A stretch of DNA of 64,000 bases from Agrocybe praecox (taxonomy: Eukaryota > Basidiomycota > Agaricomycetes > Agaricales > Agrocybaceae). Of this stretch, positions 1-10,777 are shown in pieces. The first letter of the stretch is position 1; each line of letters starts with the position of its first letter. The DNA lies in NCBI GenBank assembly GCA_964017145.1, contig OZ024852.1:1427945-1491944 (forward strand), given 5' to 3'. The notes beneath the pieces were generated by a model. The model did no database searches. It saw nothing but the letters and a program-made list of their open reading frames with translations, and was not told the DNA's origin. A program made the translations under genes and the position numbers.

Positions 1-39
1 AAACCCTCGTTTTTTCTGATAGAACTTTGTCATTACAAG

Positions 40-634
40 GTGAAATTGATATCCTGGAAGGTGTCCACGACCAGGCTACCAATCAATACACGCTTCATAC
101 GTCAGCAGGATGCACACTGAGCAAAACCCAGACAAACGTACTTTCCAACGTCATCACCACGGATTGTGCGAGCAGTGGTACCGATAACGAAGGCTGTGCG
201 TACTCTGACCCGTCTACGGAGAGCTATGGGCACGAGTTCAATGTGATTTCTGGTGGGGTGTACGCTCATCTGTGGGATAACACTGGGATCAAGATCTGGA
301 GATTCTCGAGACCTGATGTCCCGGCTGATATCACGTCGAAGAGTCCGGACCCGTCGACCTGGGGTACACCTGCAGCCAATTTCCCTGCTACCAACTGCGA
401 TATGGCGTCCCATTTCTATGACCATAACTTGGTCATTGATACCACGATCTGCGGGGACTTTGGAAGTCCTACTTATCCGGCGTCAGGATGTTCTGGAACG
501 TGCGCAGAGGCAGTTGCTGATGCCACAAACTTCCAATGTAAGCGTCTTTTGTTTGATTGATGGTCTTTTTTGCTGATTATATGCTTGCAGACGCGAAGTG
601 GAGAATCAACTATGTCTCTGTCTACTCTTCATAG
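40..634 (+). CDS. Secreted GH16 endo-beta-1,3(4)-glucanase, C-terminal part (5' end outside window)
   Basis: Exons 40-537 and 591-634. The first visible residues are the GH16 catalytic signature E-I-D-I-L-E (nucleophile and acid/base glutamates at about 42-59), so the N-terminal half, including any signal peptide, lies left of the window. The 3' exon supplies the typical family ending, roughly Y-A-K-W-R-I-N-Y-V-S-V-Y followed by a stop. Family enzymes cleave beta-1,3 or mixed beta-1,3/1,4 glucans of the fungal wall or plant substrates outside the cell. Several cysteines fit a secreted disulfide-bonded protein. The left border is set by an acceptor (acaag at 35-39); the frame also stays open to the window edge, so that border is uncertain. 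The family call is secure; the exact substrate is not. Confidence 0.85.
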
Positions 635-1243
635 ATCATCCTTTATTTTCTTTTGGGCCGGTGGCGTTTCAAGTTGTTTTATTCTTTTTGGTTCTTTGCA
701 TGACTTAAATTTTTATGGTATTTTATTTCTTCCAAGTATTGCATACTTACTTTATTAGACACGCATCGCCATCCATTCATTTACCATTCACTCACATAGC
801 ACGCATACATGTACACACCACCACCACCATCATCTCGCTGTATCGCTATATATCCGGGCATAACGTCCGTCCCCTGTATTTCTATCTACCATGACTCGTA
901 TACTACTATAATCACTTATAGGCGCTGGATGATTCCATTTTTAGCTTGGAATTTGAAATTCAACGAATAAATAAAAAGTGTATCACAATCCATCGATAAC
1001 ATGTACGATCTTGTTCTGCCGTCCGAAGTGGGCATCTGCCGGTACGTACGAAGTTCTGGCCAACCTTGTTTATATAAAAAACGAAGAACGTAGAAGGAAG
1101 GACGACAGCTTGGCTTGAAATTTCAGGAGAAATTGCGGGGAAAGCCGAATTTTATTTGGGGTGCTTCGTTTATCTATTTCTTTTCCTTTGACTTCGACTC
1201 TTCACTCCACCTCTTACATTTTTATACAAGCTGCGATGTTGGT
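635..1243. other. Intergenic, 609 bp
   Basis: The 3' flank of the GH16 gene and the upstream region of the zinc-cluster gene. No supported coding exon. A CA-rich stretch sits near 780-835 and a TATA-like string near 1071-1078. Confidence 0.6.
1071..1078 (+). promoter_or_regulatory. TATA-like element upstream of the multi-zinc-cluster gene
   Basis: The string tatataaa lies about 165 bp before the ATG at 1244. Position and match are compatible with a core promoter; no transcription start evidence is available. Confidence 0.3.
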
Positions 1244-3108
1244 ATGATGAGCTCCTCGTCTGTGAGCATGATGCTGCCAGCTACTGCTGCCGCGTCTGCC
1301 CCGATAACCGACTCTACCGCGACGGCGACCGGCGCCTCCGGTTTGTGGCCTACTGGTACTAGGAGGGCGGCGAAGGTACGTTTGGAGTTTATGTTTTCTT
1401 CGGTTTTTTCATTTTGTGTTTGATCATAATCATGGCGTGTGCGTGTGCGTTGTTCTGTGTGGTGTGTTTGGTGTTTGCCTTGAGCTCGATCTTGCTGATG
1501 GATGTGCCTTTTTCTTTTGTTGCTGGATATAGGCTTGTGCGAATTGTAGGTGAGTAGGATATCGTGTTTGGGGTTTGTTTGTTGGACTGTTTGATCTGCA
1601 ATTGACTTGCGTTTTTTTAGGCGTAATAAGATTCGATGCGACGGACTGAAGTATGTGATTTTTAAGATGTTGTTCGACTTTAATATGCGGGACTCTAATG
1701 ACATCTATCCATCCTTTCCTTAGGCCCTGCGGCGCATGCGCGAAGAAGGGCTTCCGAGCAGACCAGTGCACGGATGGGTGCGACCCCTGCAGGCGTGCGC
1801 GTGTCCGGTGCGAAGATGCCCACGGCAAGCCATGCAAGCGATGTCTGGAGATGAGGCTGGAGTGCAAGGACGAGTTGAGCGTGTCCTTGCAGCATCGGTT
1901 CGTTACACCTCCCTTGCTAAGCACTGGTGAGCAGCAGCCTCAGCGTGGGAGCGAGAGGGCAAAATCTGCATGTTCGGGTTGTAGGAGGGATAATAAAAAG
2001 GTGGGTGCTGGGTGCTGGGCTTTCTGTCCGAGTAACTTTCTTACGATTGTTGTTTTTTTGTTTTTTGTTTGTGGATAGTGTGACGATCAACGCCCTTGTT
2101 CGAGGTGTATTGCACGCAATGAGGAATGTGTTCATCTGGCTCGTGGTCCCAAGCTTGTCAAACTTCGCTGTGAAGGTTGCAGGGACGACAACACGAAATG
2201 CGAAGACTCGAGGCCCTGCACAAATTGTATCAAGAATTCCAGAACATGCGTCATCGTACCGAGGAAAGGGAGAGGACACGGGACGCGCGTAAGAGCTGTT
2301 AGTAGTTCTTCTAATTTTCTCTCCCTAGCTCAATTTCTAGCTAAATTAAATTAACCTTTCAGGCTTGCGTGGGCTGCAGGTACTTCCTGCTGCGGCGCGA
2401 TCTATCGTAATTACTGATAGATGCTAATTGTTTTTCCCTTCAACTTTCACAGACGTGACAAGGTCCGATGTAACGGCGACAGGTGGGTGCATCTATCAAC
2501 GCATTGCACACAAAGTTGTTTGTTAATTAGCCGAGGCCGAATAGACCATGCTCGACTTGTCTCAAGAAAGGGTCTAAATGTATTGACAGGGTTTGCGAGC
2601 AATGTGTACAAGAAGGAAAGACAGGCCAGTGTCGCCATTATCGGCGTCGAAAATCTCATGAAGTCGGTGGCAGTAAGTACATATCATTTTTGATATCACA
2701 CAAAGACGTTTTGAATGTAGTTTTTTGGATTCAGATTCGAATCGAACAGAGGAGATTCGAGAAGAGAGTCCTCAAGTTAATTTTCAGGTATTGCAACAAG
2801 GTATAAGCATGGAAAACTATGACACCCAGCAGCGATGGACGTCATATGCTGGTGCTCCAGGCCAATCATCTTCAACTCTAACAAGTTCGAACGACATGAT
2901 GGGGTCCAGCGCAGCACAGCCTGTGCCAGAGTCCCAGCTCATGTTCGTTCCACAAATACATCGAACAGATCACCAGTCGTACCCAACTATGAATAACCTC
3001 CCTTACTTCGTACAAGAGCAAAACTATTACTATATTCCGCCGGGAGGTTACCCACAAGGCACGCCTTCAGGCAGTCGCGCACAGCCTCATGGCACCCACA
3101 ACCCATAA
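1244..3108 (+). CDS. Protein with five tandem Zn2Cys6 (zinc binuclear cluster) domains
   Basis: Nine exons: 1244-1375, 1533-1549, 1621-1650, 1724-2000, 2079-2288, 2363-2379, 2453-2482, 2536-2672, 2735-3108; 407 aa. Five six-cysteine clusters are visible: residues 46-75 (last loop x9), 79-107, 143-169, 183-209 and 224-253, then a partial C-x2-C at 258-261 with C270. Clusters 3 and 4 have the canonical CX2CX6CX5CX2CX6C spacing and basic residues after the second cysteine. Fungal zinc-cluster regulators normally carry one such DNA-binding domain plus a middle homology region. Here the tail (about 280-407) is low-complexity, rich in Q, S and P, and shows no such region. The second ATG of the ATG-ATG pair (1247) is an alternative start. 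A nuclear DNA-binding or zinc-binding role is inferred; targets are unknown. Confidence 0.8.
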
Positions 3109-3830
3109 ATAATCCACCGCATTGCACCGATACCAAAATTAAACCATCACTTGTATTGCTTTATGCAGCTGATTCCTTTTTTCTTTCTGTGAAATTTGTG
3201 TTTTCCATGGAATAAATGTGATTCTATTTACAGCCACCTAATTAAGGGGAAGTCGCGTCGGACGCGTCTCGGATATTGACGCGTTATTTGGATAGCGGAG
3301 TTTGAAAGGTGGTTTGGTTTGTTTGACAACACATGATTTCGGCACAGTGAATGAACGAATGAATGATCGATTGACAGTGGTCATCGTCTCGTCTCCTCCA
3401 ACATCGTGTCTGCAAACTTTTCACCTTCGTTTTACTGTTGCGGTTCTCTTGGATATCTATAACACACCACACTTTCTTTTTTTCATCGTTACTTTATCAT
3501 GGAACAGACATTGTCGTCGTCACCCGACCGGTGAAATTTCCCGCCGCTTCGGCCTCCCATTGTTCGTTAACTTTCATTGTTCGTAGTAATGGGCCAGTAA
3601 TACGTAAAACTACCTACCTAGGACAGCAAAAAGTATGTCAATCAATTGCATAGCTTTTCTATTTCATACTTAACCTGCGCGACTCAGAGAAAACGCGTTC
3701 TTTCCAAATCCAAATCCAATCACGAGTCCGTTCCGTTTCTTATCCATACCTTTGATTACCCATCTCTAAGCCAACAATCACGGACTCTTTCAGCTCGGAC
3801 TCAGAATCAAGCACAGTCTCCAAGCCCCCG
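3109..3830. other. Intergenic, 722 bp
   Basis: 3' flank of the zinc-cluster gene and promoter of the next gene. Only short unsupported ORFs; no RNA gene seen. Confidence 0.6.
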
Positions 3831-5512
3831 ATGAAAACCAACAACCGTACACCGAAGCAGATTATGCCCAAGGTCCGTCCACCACGTCAATTTTGAAGCT
3901 CATTGTTATCCTCATGAATGTGGCAGACTCCCTCGAGCAAAGGACCCAAGAAAGTGGAAGTCGAGTTAGTAGTCTAATACCTTATTGTGCTCTCCACTTT
4001 CTTGTGTTAACACATGCTCGTTTGTTCCGCTTTTAGTCTTCCAGGTCCGTCTCCAAAGCGCGCCAGACACGACTCGGACGAGTCTATTAATGTACCGAAG
4101 GGCTCTAAAACACCGCGTCCTCGCCCGCCTTCTTCTGTTGGTTCTGGTAAACAACCTGCTCAATACGACCCCGATTCGCCTCCCGTGAGCAAGAAGTCAG
4201 AGTCTACTTCTGTCCCTGTGAAAAAGCCGAAGTCAAGACCGTGCGTATCTAGCTCAACCTCCTCCTTCCTGCATATATCTCACGGTCTAGTATAGGAAAT
4301 CCATAGTTGCAGATGACGACAATGACGACAATGTCTCTATTGCTGATTCCAGCATTAGCGTGGCTCGAATTCGACGCAACGAAACCGAACGCATCGAATA
4401 TTTTAAGAACCAGCCTGAATGCAGCAAAGTGGAGCCCCATGCTGCCCACTGTAGGATCTGCGATAAGTCCGTTAACCTAGGGCGCAAACAAACATACGCT
4501 GTCCGACCATGGGAAATTCATCGAGCCCGTTGTGACAAAAGAGCTGCTCGAGATACCCCGTCAGTGACGTTTCACCTATCACCTGTCCTGACTTTATATA
4601 CTAAATTAAATCACCATATGCGTACGTCATCTCAAAAAGACCTAGTCCCGTTCTCAGCACTTTTCTCGTCCACGCTGAAACAGGAGAGCCATCTGCTGCT
4701 GAAGTTAAAGTTTCCTCAAAACCCACTCCTGCTCGCCGGCCTAATGAAATTGAGCGAAAGGCATTCCTGGAGAGCGACAAACAGATAAAAGAACTCGACA
4801 AGGATCGCGCACTTTGCGGCAAGTGCGATACGTGGGTCGCGTTGTCCGATACCCATAGCTATGTCATAGGTAATTGGGCCAAGCATAAAGAAAGATGTTC
4901 AGAGGCAGTGTAAGATTTTGTCTTTCACATTGCTTTTTTTGTATAGAATGCTGAGTGTTTTCCCCAGTCCCAGCAATCGCGTCGCTGCGGCGAAGCGAAA
5001 ATTACTTGTTGTGAACGACAAGCAAGTGAAAAGTTTTACAGCTCGAACAATTGAATGTGCCAACTGTGGTACCATCGTGCAATTAGAGGGGGACGATGAT
5101 TACAACCTCACCAATTGGGATAACCACAAAAATCATTGCGTGAAGTGCGTATAAAAATTCTCCGCGAAGTATGATCCGTGTTTGACTAGTCCTAAATAGG
5201 AATATCTCGAGGGGTGATAACGTGAACTCTATTCCTTTCCCTTCCCAATTCTCAAGACCCCCAGCCTCCTCTACAGAGGGGACATTCGGTGACGAGACAG
5301 GCTCTTCACAGTTACCCCAGGGGTCGAAACGCTCCCGTGAAGAAGATGACTCGGATTCTCGAGGAGATGAAGAGCGGCCTTCCGCTCGTCGAAGGACGAT
5401 GTCTTATCTTCCATCCCAGATAGAACCTCCCAACACTGTCATGGGCTGGTTTATGCTTCCTTTCCATTCATTTGTCCGTGGCTTCAAGGAGAGTTTGAAG
5501 GACAGGCCATAA
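3831..5512 (+). CDS. Three-repeat C2HC-W module protein (unrecognised family)
   Basis: Seven exons: 3831-3872, 3927-3964, 4037-4240, 4296-4559, 4658-4909, 4947-5144, 5200-5512; 436 aa. I do not recognise a named family. Three copies of a module of about 45 residues share the exact pattern C-x2-C-x16-W-x2-H-x3-C: C147/C150/W167/H170/C174, C236/C239/W256/H259/C263 and C304/C307/W324/H327/C331. Each copy follows a charged, probably helical segment. The spacing suggests a small zinc-binding fold, possibly for nucleic acid or protein binding. The first 90 residues are basic and proline-rich with nuclear-localisation-like K/R clusters. The C-terminal 100 residues hold an acidic and basic stretch near an S-R-R-R-T motif. 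The next gene downstream carries one copy of the same module, so the two are paralogs. Exon 2 uses donor gttagt at 3965, chosen by frame. Confidence 0.72.
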
Positions 5513-6394
5513 ATGTCCAGGGCCAGATGCTCGGGCTTCTCACATGACTCTTTGTAACAACATCTGTGTCAATTTTTTTCCTTATTTTTTTTTCTCTCTA
5601 ATTTTTAATCCATGATGTTTGATTTACTTTTCCTGAATTGATCGCCTGACATTTTCCGGGTTTAACGCTTAAATTCACCATCAAAAGACAGTCACAGGCT
5701 CCCCACGCGTCAGGGTCACCACCGGAACTTCTATTGCGTGGTTTAAAGATATGCTGGAGCGCCCACTGTGACTGAGCTAGAATCCGGTTCGGTTTATTCG
5801 CATGTTTACTAAGTCGGAGCCCAGGCAAATGTTTGGGAGTTATGCGGATGTTCCCGTGAGCTCTTACATTTTTCATTAGACTTTTCAGGGACTCTCAGCA
5901 GAAGCGTTGCTAAATACGCACTTTAACCCGGACAACCTGGAATACACAGATTTTACGACGGTAACCCGATTAAAAAAGACCCTATCGACTTATGCTACGA
6001 GTCCTGGTATTTTTGTGTGGTCTTATATTTTGTGGGTTACGTCCGTTGATCGCGCAGTTGAAACGGTCGTCTGGTAGATAAATCGCTATAGAAAAATTGA
6101 ACAAGTGCTTTTATTTCTTTTCCCCTGTGGTTGATTATCTTAACTGATGCTTACGCTACCTTCTTTTCGCAGGAACAAAACCGGTGCCTTTCCCCCCTCT
6201 TCTTCACCGCAATTGGGAATATCTCGCCGTATGCCTTCTTGCCCCCCCTCCTCTGAAAGGCCAATTAACGTTCTTGTTTGCTACCCGGCAGGTGCAAAAA
6301 ACCAGAGGTCTGCCCACTATTTACGCATGGTACGCCACACCCCATAACCTTTTAGTGGGATGCGTCTGACTCATTCTATCGCTCTCTCTTCTCA
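5513..6394. other. Intergenic, 882 bp
   Basis: No coding exon supported. Short ORFs at 5598-5876 (-) and 6147-6369 (+) show no recognisable family and no zinc module. Confidence 0.55.
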
Positions 6395-7165
6395 ATGTCT
6401 TCCAACAATCACGTAGCGATGAAAGACGTCCGAAAGACACCTGCAGCATGCGCACGAGAGAAATCTCTCCTCAAAGATCCTCATGCCAATCTGCTCAATG
6501 CAGAATGGGTCGAATGCCGAATATGCAAGCAGAACATCAAGCTTTCCGACAAGAGTGCATTTGATACCCATCACTGGCGAAATCACCGTGCAAGGTGTTT
6601 GAAGGCGTTGAAGCAGCAAACCAAGATGAGGCAAAAAGCTATAGTAAGTTCATCCCCCCTCACTCGCTCACTGTCCTTTAAATCAAGTTGGTTAATGGTC
6701 GTTTGCCAGCGGTCTGTCGCTGCGAATAGGAAGGATGTAGCCGCGAGCCCTGAGAGGCTTACCGCGGAGCCCCGCTCCTCGAGAACCCCCTCCCTGACTG
6801 ATAACTCCGACACCGAAGAAGGTCGCCAATCTCCATTCCCATTTTTTGTTCCTGGTTCCCCCATATCCCCTCCATCCCCCCAGGACCACGAACTTGAATT
6901 CACCCACAACCATCCTATCTTTGAAGAATACCTTCACCGCTTGCACCCTGATTACCTGCGGAGACCGATATTCGGTAATTGGCACGACTGGAGTTGGTCG
7001 CAACTCAAGGCAGCTCGTTTCGACGTTCCCCTGTCCCATAATGGAGATGGATTCGACGATTATGACGGAGGGGGCATCGAGTATCAACACCGACCTACCC
7101 TGGTCAAACCGGACAAGAGGGACCATGAAGCGGCCCACGCCCTCTCCATGCTTTTTCATTCTTAA
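6395..7165 (+). CDS. Single-repeat C2HC-W module protein, paralog of the upstream gene
   Basis: Exons 6395-6643 and 6710-7165 (234 aa spliced). The intron 6644-6709 has GTAAGT/CAG borders but is a multiple of three with no in-frame stop, so an unspliced 256-aa form is also possible. One module copy is present: C41/C44/W61/H64/C68, with the same x16 spacing as the three copies next door and the same preceding charged segment. The rest is S/T/P-rich with an aromatic C-terminal region (several W, H, Y and D residues around 160-215) whose function is unknown. The ATG at 6395 is the first with good context, and no upstream exon was found. Tandem position and identical module spacing indicate local duplication followed by divergence. 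Confidence 0.7.
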   Translation: MSSNNHVAMKDVRKTPAACAREKSLLKDPHANLLNAEWVECRICKQNIKLSDKSAFDTHHWRNHRARCLKALKQQTKMRQKAIVSSSPLTRSLSFKSSWLMVVCQRSVAANRKDVAASPERLTAEPRSSRTPSLTDNSDTEEGRQSPFPFFVPGSPISPPSPQDHELEFTHNHPIFEEYLHRLHPDYLRRPIFGNWHDWSWSQLKAARFDVPLSHNGDGFDDYDGGGIEYQHRPTLVKPDKRDHEAAHALSMLFHS

Positions 7166-7503
7166 TGATTTAATTTTTCATCTCATTGCACTTTCATGAC
7201 GTTTTTTTGGATGACCTATGTACTACCATGCCCTAAACCCATCGACGCCGCTTTTTCATTTCTGTTGTCCTCGTTCCGCATCTTTTCGTATTGCTTTCAT
7301 GTGTGTGTGTTTAATTTGTATACCGACTATCAGGATTCATCTATTGCTTTGATTACTCAATAGCTTTTGTACAATAGTTATCGCATGTGCCTCGTTATCG
7401 CTACAAATAATTGTTCGACAATTTTCATGCCCTTTGATGACATCGTTATGTTCCCACCCATGCGATTATCAGCCTAGTATTAGAGGACAACCGGCAAATA
7501 GCA
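7166..7503. other. Convergent intergenic, 338 bp
   Basis: Between the 3' ends of the C2HC-W paralog (+) and the sirtuin gene (-). Holds a short GT run near 7300-7310; nothing else supported. Confidence 0.6.
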
Positions 7504-9140
7504 TCAGGATGAAGACGGTGGATTAACAATTCCACTTTGCAGCATTCTCAATACAACGGGGTCTTCATTCGCCTGTGAACCACTATGAAATGCAGGTGTT
7601 ATTCGTAAGAACAATGCAAGGTAAAATAATAACACTTACAGGATGTTCTTGACAACGTCTCGCATGATTGCGCCGGTGGGGATGTCCAATTTCTCAACGC
7701 CAGGGAGCCCATCAGCACGTGTGGGTCCAACGTTCAGAAGCACAACTGGTTTCTTGAGCTCAAGCGCATGCTTGAGCAATCTAATCCGGGGTTAAAAATA
7801 AGTTTTTATCACCTAGGAGGGATGCGCACCTAAATGCTGAATATGTTGCGAGAGTAGTCCCCATGACTAGTAATCGGTCACATTTTTCTATTTCTGCATA
7901 CCTGTACGCACAAATTCTCCTAAGCTTCCCACCTGGTGGCGTACCCATAAAGCACTTACGATTGCTCTCTAATATGTGTTGGGATAGACTCTCCGAAGAA
8001 AATCACCTCAGGTTTAAGCTGAGGAGGGGTCAGCTTCGCGATGTTCTGTCCTTGTTAAGAACCAAGGTTCTTACAACTGAGTTTCTATGTTCTTCTAATA
8101 AACAGTCTGGGCATTCAGGAACAACGAAGTCGCTGTATTGGATTCCAAGATGTTCTACAGCGACCTAGACAAAGGAAGAGTCATAAAATTATAAAGATCT
8201 GAGTAAACGAGTGACTCACATCACCGTCAGGATTTGTCCTTGGCCGTAATCCTGTACGCTCTAATTCCTCTGCATACAGATGCCATGTTGGGTTTGCAGC
8301 AGAAAGCCGCTCCTGGAAAACGCCACGGTCTACTACATGTCCGCAGTCACAATGTACATGCTATGAGAGCCATAAGTAGCTTGGATTGGATGATTATAGA
8401 AGATCGACTTACGTGCAAAGTTCCATGAAGCTCCAAAATTTCTTCCTTTAGGCAAGAAGGGTCCCAATTTATCGTAGCGGATAACTGGAGAGCCTTGTGA
8501 TGAAGGCCATCTACATTCTAAGATAGTATAAATAACGCATTGGGGCCTTTATAAACTGGTGGTAAGAAGGTTTTCCCCACCTGTGTAATAATTCGACGAA
8601 TATGGGAAGTATATTGTAACGCCGCAAGGGCGAAATGTGTTGGATTCGGCTGTGCGTCCCGAACGGGAGGATATCCAAGGTATGAGCGAAGCCTAATAGT
8701 TCTTTTTCACTGTTTACGCGCAGAAAACACGCACAGAAAACTCACCAGTATCTTTGTCTGTAAGACATGATGCCTGAGCGCTCGTACAGTGAGGACTTGG
8801 ATTATTAGGTTCCACCTCACCTAAAGGCGTGTCCCTTCTCGGAGGCATCCATTAATTCACGATAGAATATTGGTCTTAAAGTGAGATGAGTTGCACCGCT
8901 CAAATGCCTTTATTTCAAAGAATAGCAATACTTGTAATTGGGGTTCATATACCGCCCGTCGTCGCCACGATATGCTCGAATTCCAGAGTCGACGCTCACT
9001 CCGGCTCCCGTTAGAAGAGCGACATTCCCATAACCTAGAAAATAAGATAATCTTTTTGTAGCTTCCGCGAGAGATTTTATAGACTGAGCAGGCCTTGCGT
9101 TGAGAATGGCCTGTGGAATGCCCGGAACAGATATTCGCAT
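7504..9140 (-). CDS. NAD-dependent protein deacylase, sirtuin class II (SIRT4-like)
   Basis: Eleven exons on the minus strand: 8932-9140, 8821-8874, 8746-8757, 8581-8692, 8413-8517, 8220-8360, 8075-8164, 7960-8018, 7830-7901, 7640-7780, 7504-7582; 357 aa. Visible sirtuin motifs: GAGVSVDSGI (NAD fold), Q-N-V-D-G-L-H, the catalytic histidine in E-L-H-G, the zinc pairs C-D-C and C-P-D-C, then F-F-G-E and G-T-T-L. The order and the G-R-Y-M-N-P-N-Y segment match class II (mitochondrial SIRT4/bacterial CobB-like) enzymes, which remove acyl groups from lysines using NAD. The third exon is only 12 nt. The first zinc pair reads C-x-C rather than the usual C-x2-C. The acceptor of the exon at 7960-8018 could lie 15 nt upstream (in frame). 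A mitochondrial location is inferred from the class, not from a clear presequence. Confidence 0.9.
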
Positions 9141-9223
9141 GTGACGGTAGGTGCTAAAGACCGGTTACTGCACCCGCGTCTGTTTTCCGCAAAGGCTCTA
9201 TCTTACTATATCTCCACCACATC
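9141..9223. promoter_or_regulatory. 83-bp bidirectional promoter between sirtuin and PEX7
   Basis: The start codons of the two divergent genes are only 83 bp apart, so both 5' untranslated regions and core promoters must lie in or overlap this interval. A C/T-rich patch precedes the PEX7 ATG. Confidence 0.7.
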
Positions 9224-10474
9224 ATGAACACTCTTCAGCAACAACCTGGCATTCTTCAAACACCAGGATTTGCGCATTACTCAGTCGCCTGGTCACCTTT
9301 TCACACTACAAGACTTGCTGTAGCATCGGCAGCCAATTTCGGGCTGGTGGGCAATGGCCGATTACATCTCCTCTCGGCCAACGCGACTCCCGGAGGTCCT
9401 TACAGGTTGAATCCTGATAAACAGTGCGCTGCTACTAGATGATATGCATTGATTTCGACTGAACGTCTAAGGCGTCAGATATGAAACTCAGGATGGTTTA
9501 TACGACGTTGCATGGTCTGAAATCCACGAGAACCAGCTGGTGACTGCTTCAGGAGATGGGTCGTTGCGGTTATGGGATGTAATGTTGGATGTATGGAATC
9601 AAATTCCTCATGAGTTTACTGTTGCTGAAAAGCTTTTGCAGGATCTACCTATCAGAGTCTGGCAAGAACACAGTCGCGAAGTGTTCTCGGTGGATTGGTC
9701 CAACTTGAAAAAAGACACATTTGCGTCATCATCATGGGATGGTACTGTAAAGCTGGTAAGAACCATCATACCTCCCAACCTCTGTGTTCTTAAACTATAT
9801 CAGTGGAATCCCGATAGACCACGTTCGCTTCTTACCCTCCAAGCACACCACTCTTGCGTCTATCAAGCCCTCTTTTCTCCTCACCAGCCTGATCTCCTCT
9901 CAACATGTTCGACCGACGGGACAGTCAAAATATTCGATCTTCGAACCCCGTCGTACGTGAATACCGGTGCTGCTGCCAACACGTTCACGAATCCCATGTC
10001 GGCTGCGGTATTAACAATCCCCGCGTCTGGAACCGAGGTTCTGTCCATCGATTGGAACAAATACCGACCTATGGTTCTCGCCAGTTCGGGTGTCGATAAG
10101 CATGTCAAAGTATGGGATTGCAGAATGGTCAAGTCCGGTGAAACTGGACAAGTTGGAGGAATTTGTGAAACCCAACTGTTGGGTCATGAATATGCTGTTC
10201 GCAAAGTTCAGTGGAGTCCACATCGACCAGATGTATTGGCAACAGCCAGCTATGACATGACATGCAGGATGTTAGTGCAATTCTACTGTATGCGATCCTT
10301 TGAGGCTAATTCTGTTATAGATGGACAACGACACCAGCACCAGGGAGACCTCAACTCATGCATATACACGATCCTCACACAGAATTCGTTGTCGGTTGCT
10401 CATGGTCTCTTTACGAAGAAGGTGTATTGGCTAGTTGTGGATGGGACGGCCGAGTGCATGTTTTCCGTGTTTAA
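9224..10474 (+). CDS. PEX7: Peroxisomal PTS2 import receptor PEX7 (WD40)
   Basis: Exons 9224-9423, 9479-9590, 9642-9755, 9804-10270, 10321-10474; 348 aa. The chain is a WD40 propeller with repeats ending in L-W-D, V-K-L, K-I-F-D, K-V-W-D, C-R-I-W and V-H-V-F. The N-terminal block (tolerating Y-S-V-A-W-S-P-F and D-G-L-Y-D-V-A-W) and the segment A-S-Y-D-M-T-C-R-I-W are characteristic of PEX7, the cytosolic receptor that carries PTS2 proteins to peroxisomes together with a co-receptor. Introns 9591-9641 and 9756-9803 are multiples of three without stops, so retention would not truncate the protein. Close to the usual family length. The divergent neighbour is the sirtuin gene. Confidence 0.92.
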
Positions 10475-10777
10475 AATACCATAATTGAAATGTACCAAGA
10501 TGTTTTTGCTTCGATTCGTTGGACCCACAAGAACCCACAAGACACAATATAGGCCGCCGGCTAATAAGCAGATTAGATTGTGATCCTCGTGCTAGTTTGA
10601 AACGTCATGCCTTTGCCGATCTTATCTTTCATTTTTCTGACAGCTTACTCTTGATTATGATTACGTCCACAGATTGTTATGTGTAACTAGTTCTCTCTAG
10701 CTTAGATTTTGACTCTGCTAGCAGCGAGGGAAATAGCCCATTGTTTCTGAGTTGTTCTCAACCACGACGTTCACAAG
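10475..10777. other. Intergenic, 303 bp
   Basis: 3' flank of PEX7 and promoter of the following methyltransferase gene on the same strand; no other feature seen. Confidence 0.6.

Noticed and set aside
5598..5876. 92-codon minus-strand ORF between the C2HC-W paralogs
   Set aside because: Lacks the module and any family feature; no convincing start or splice context.
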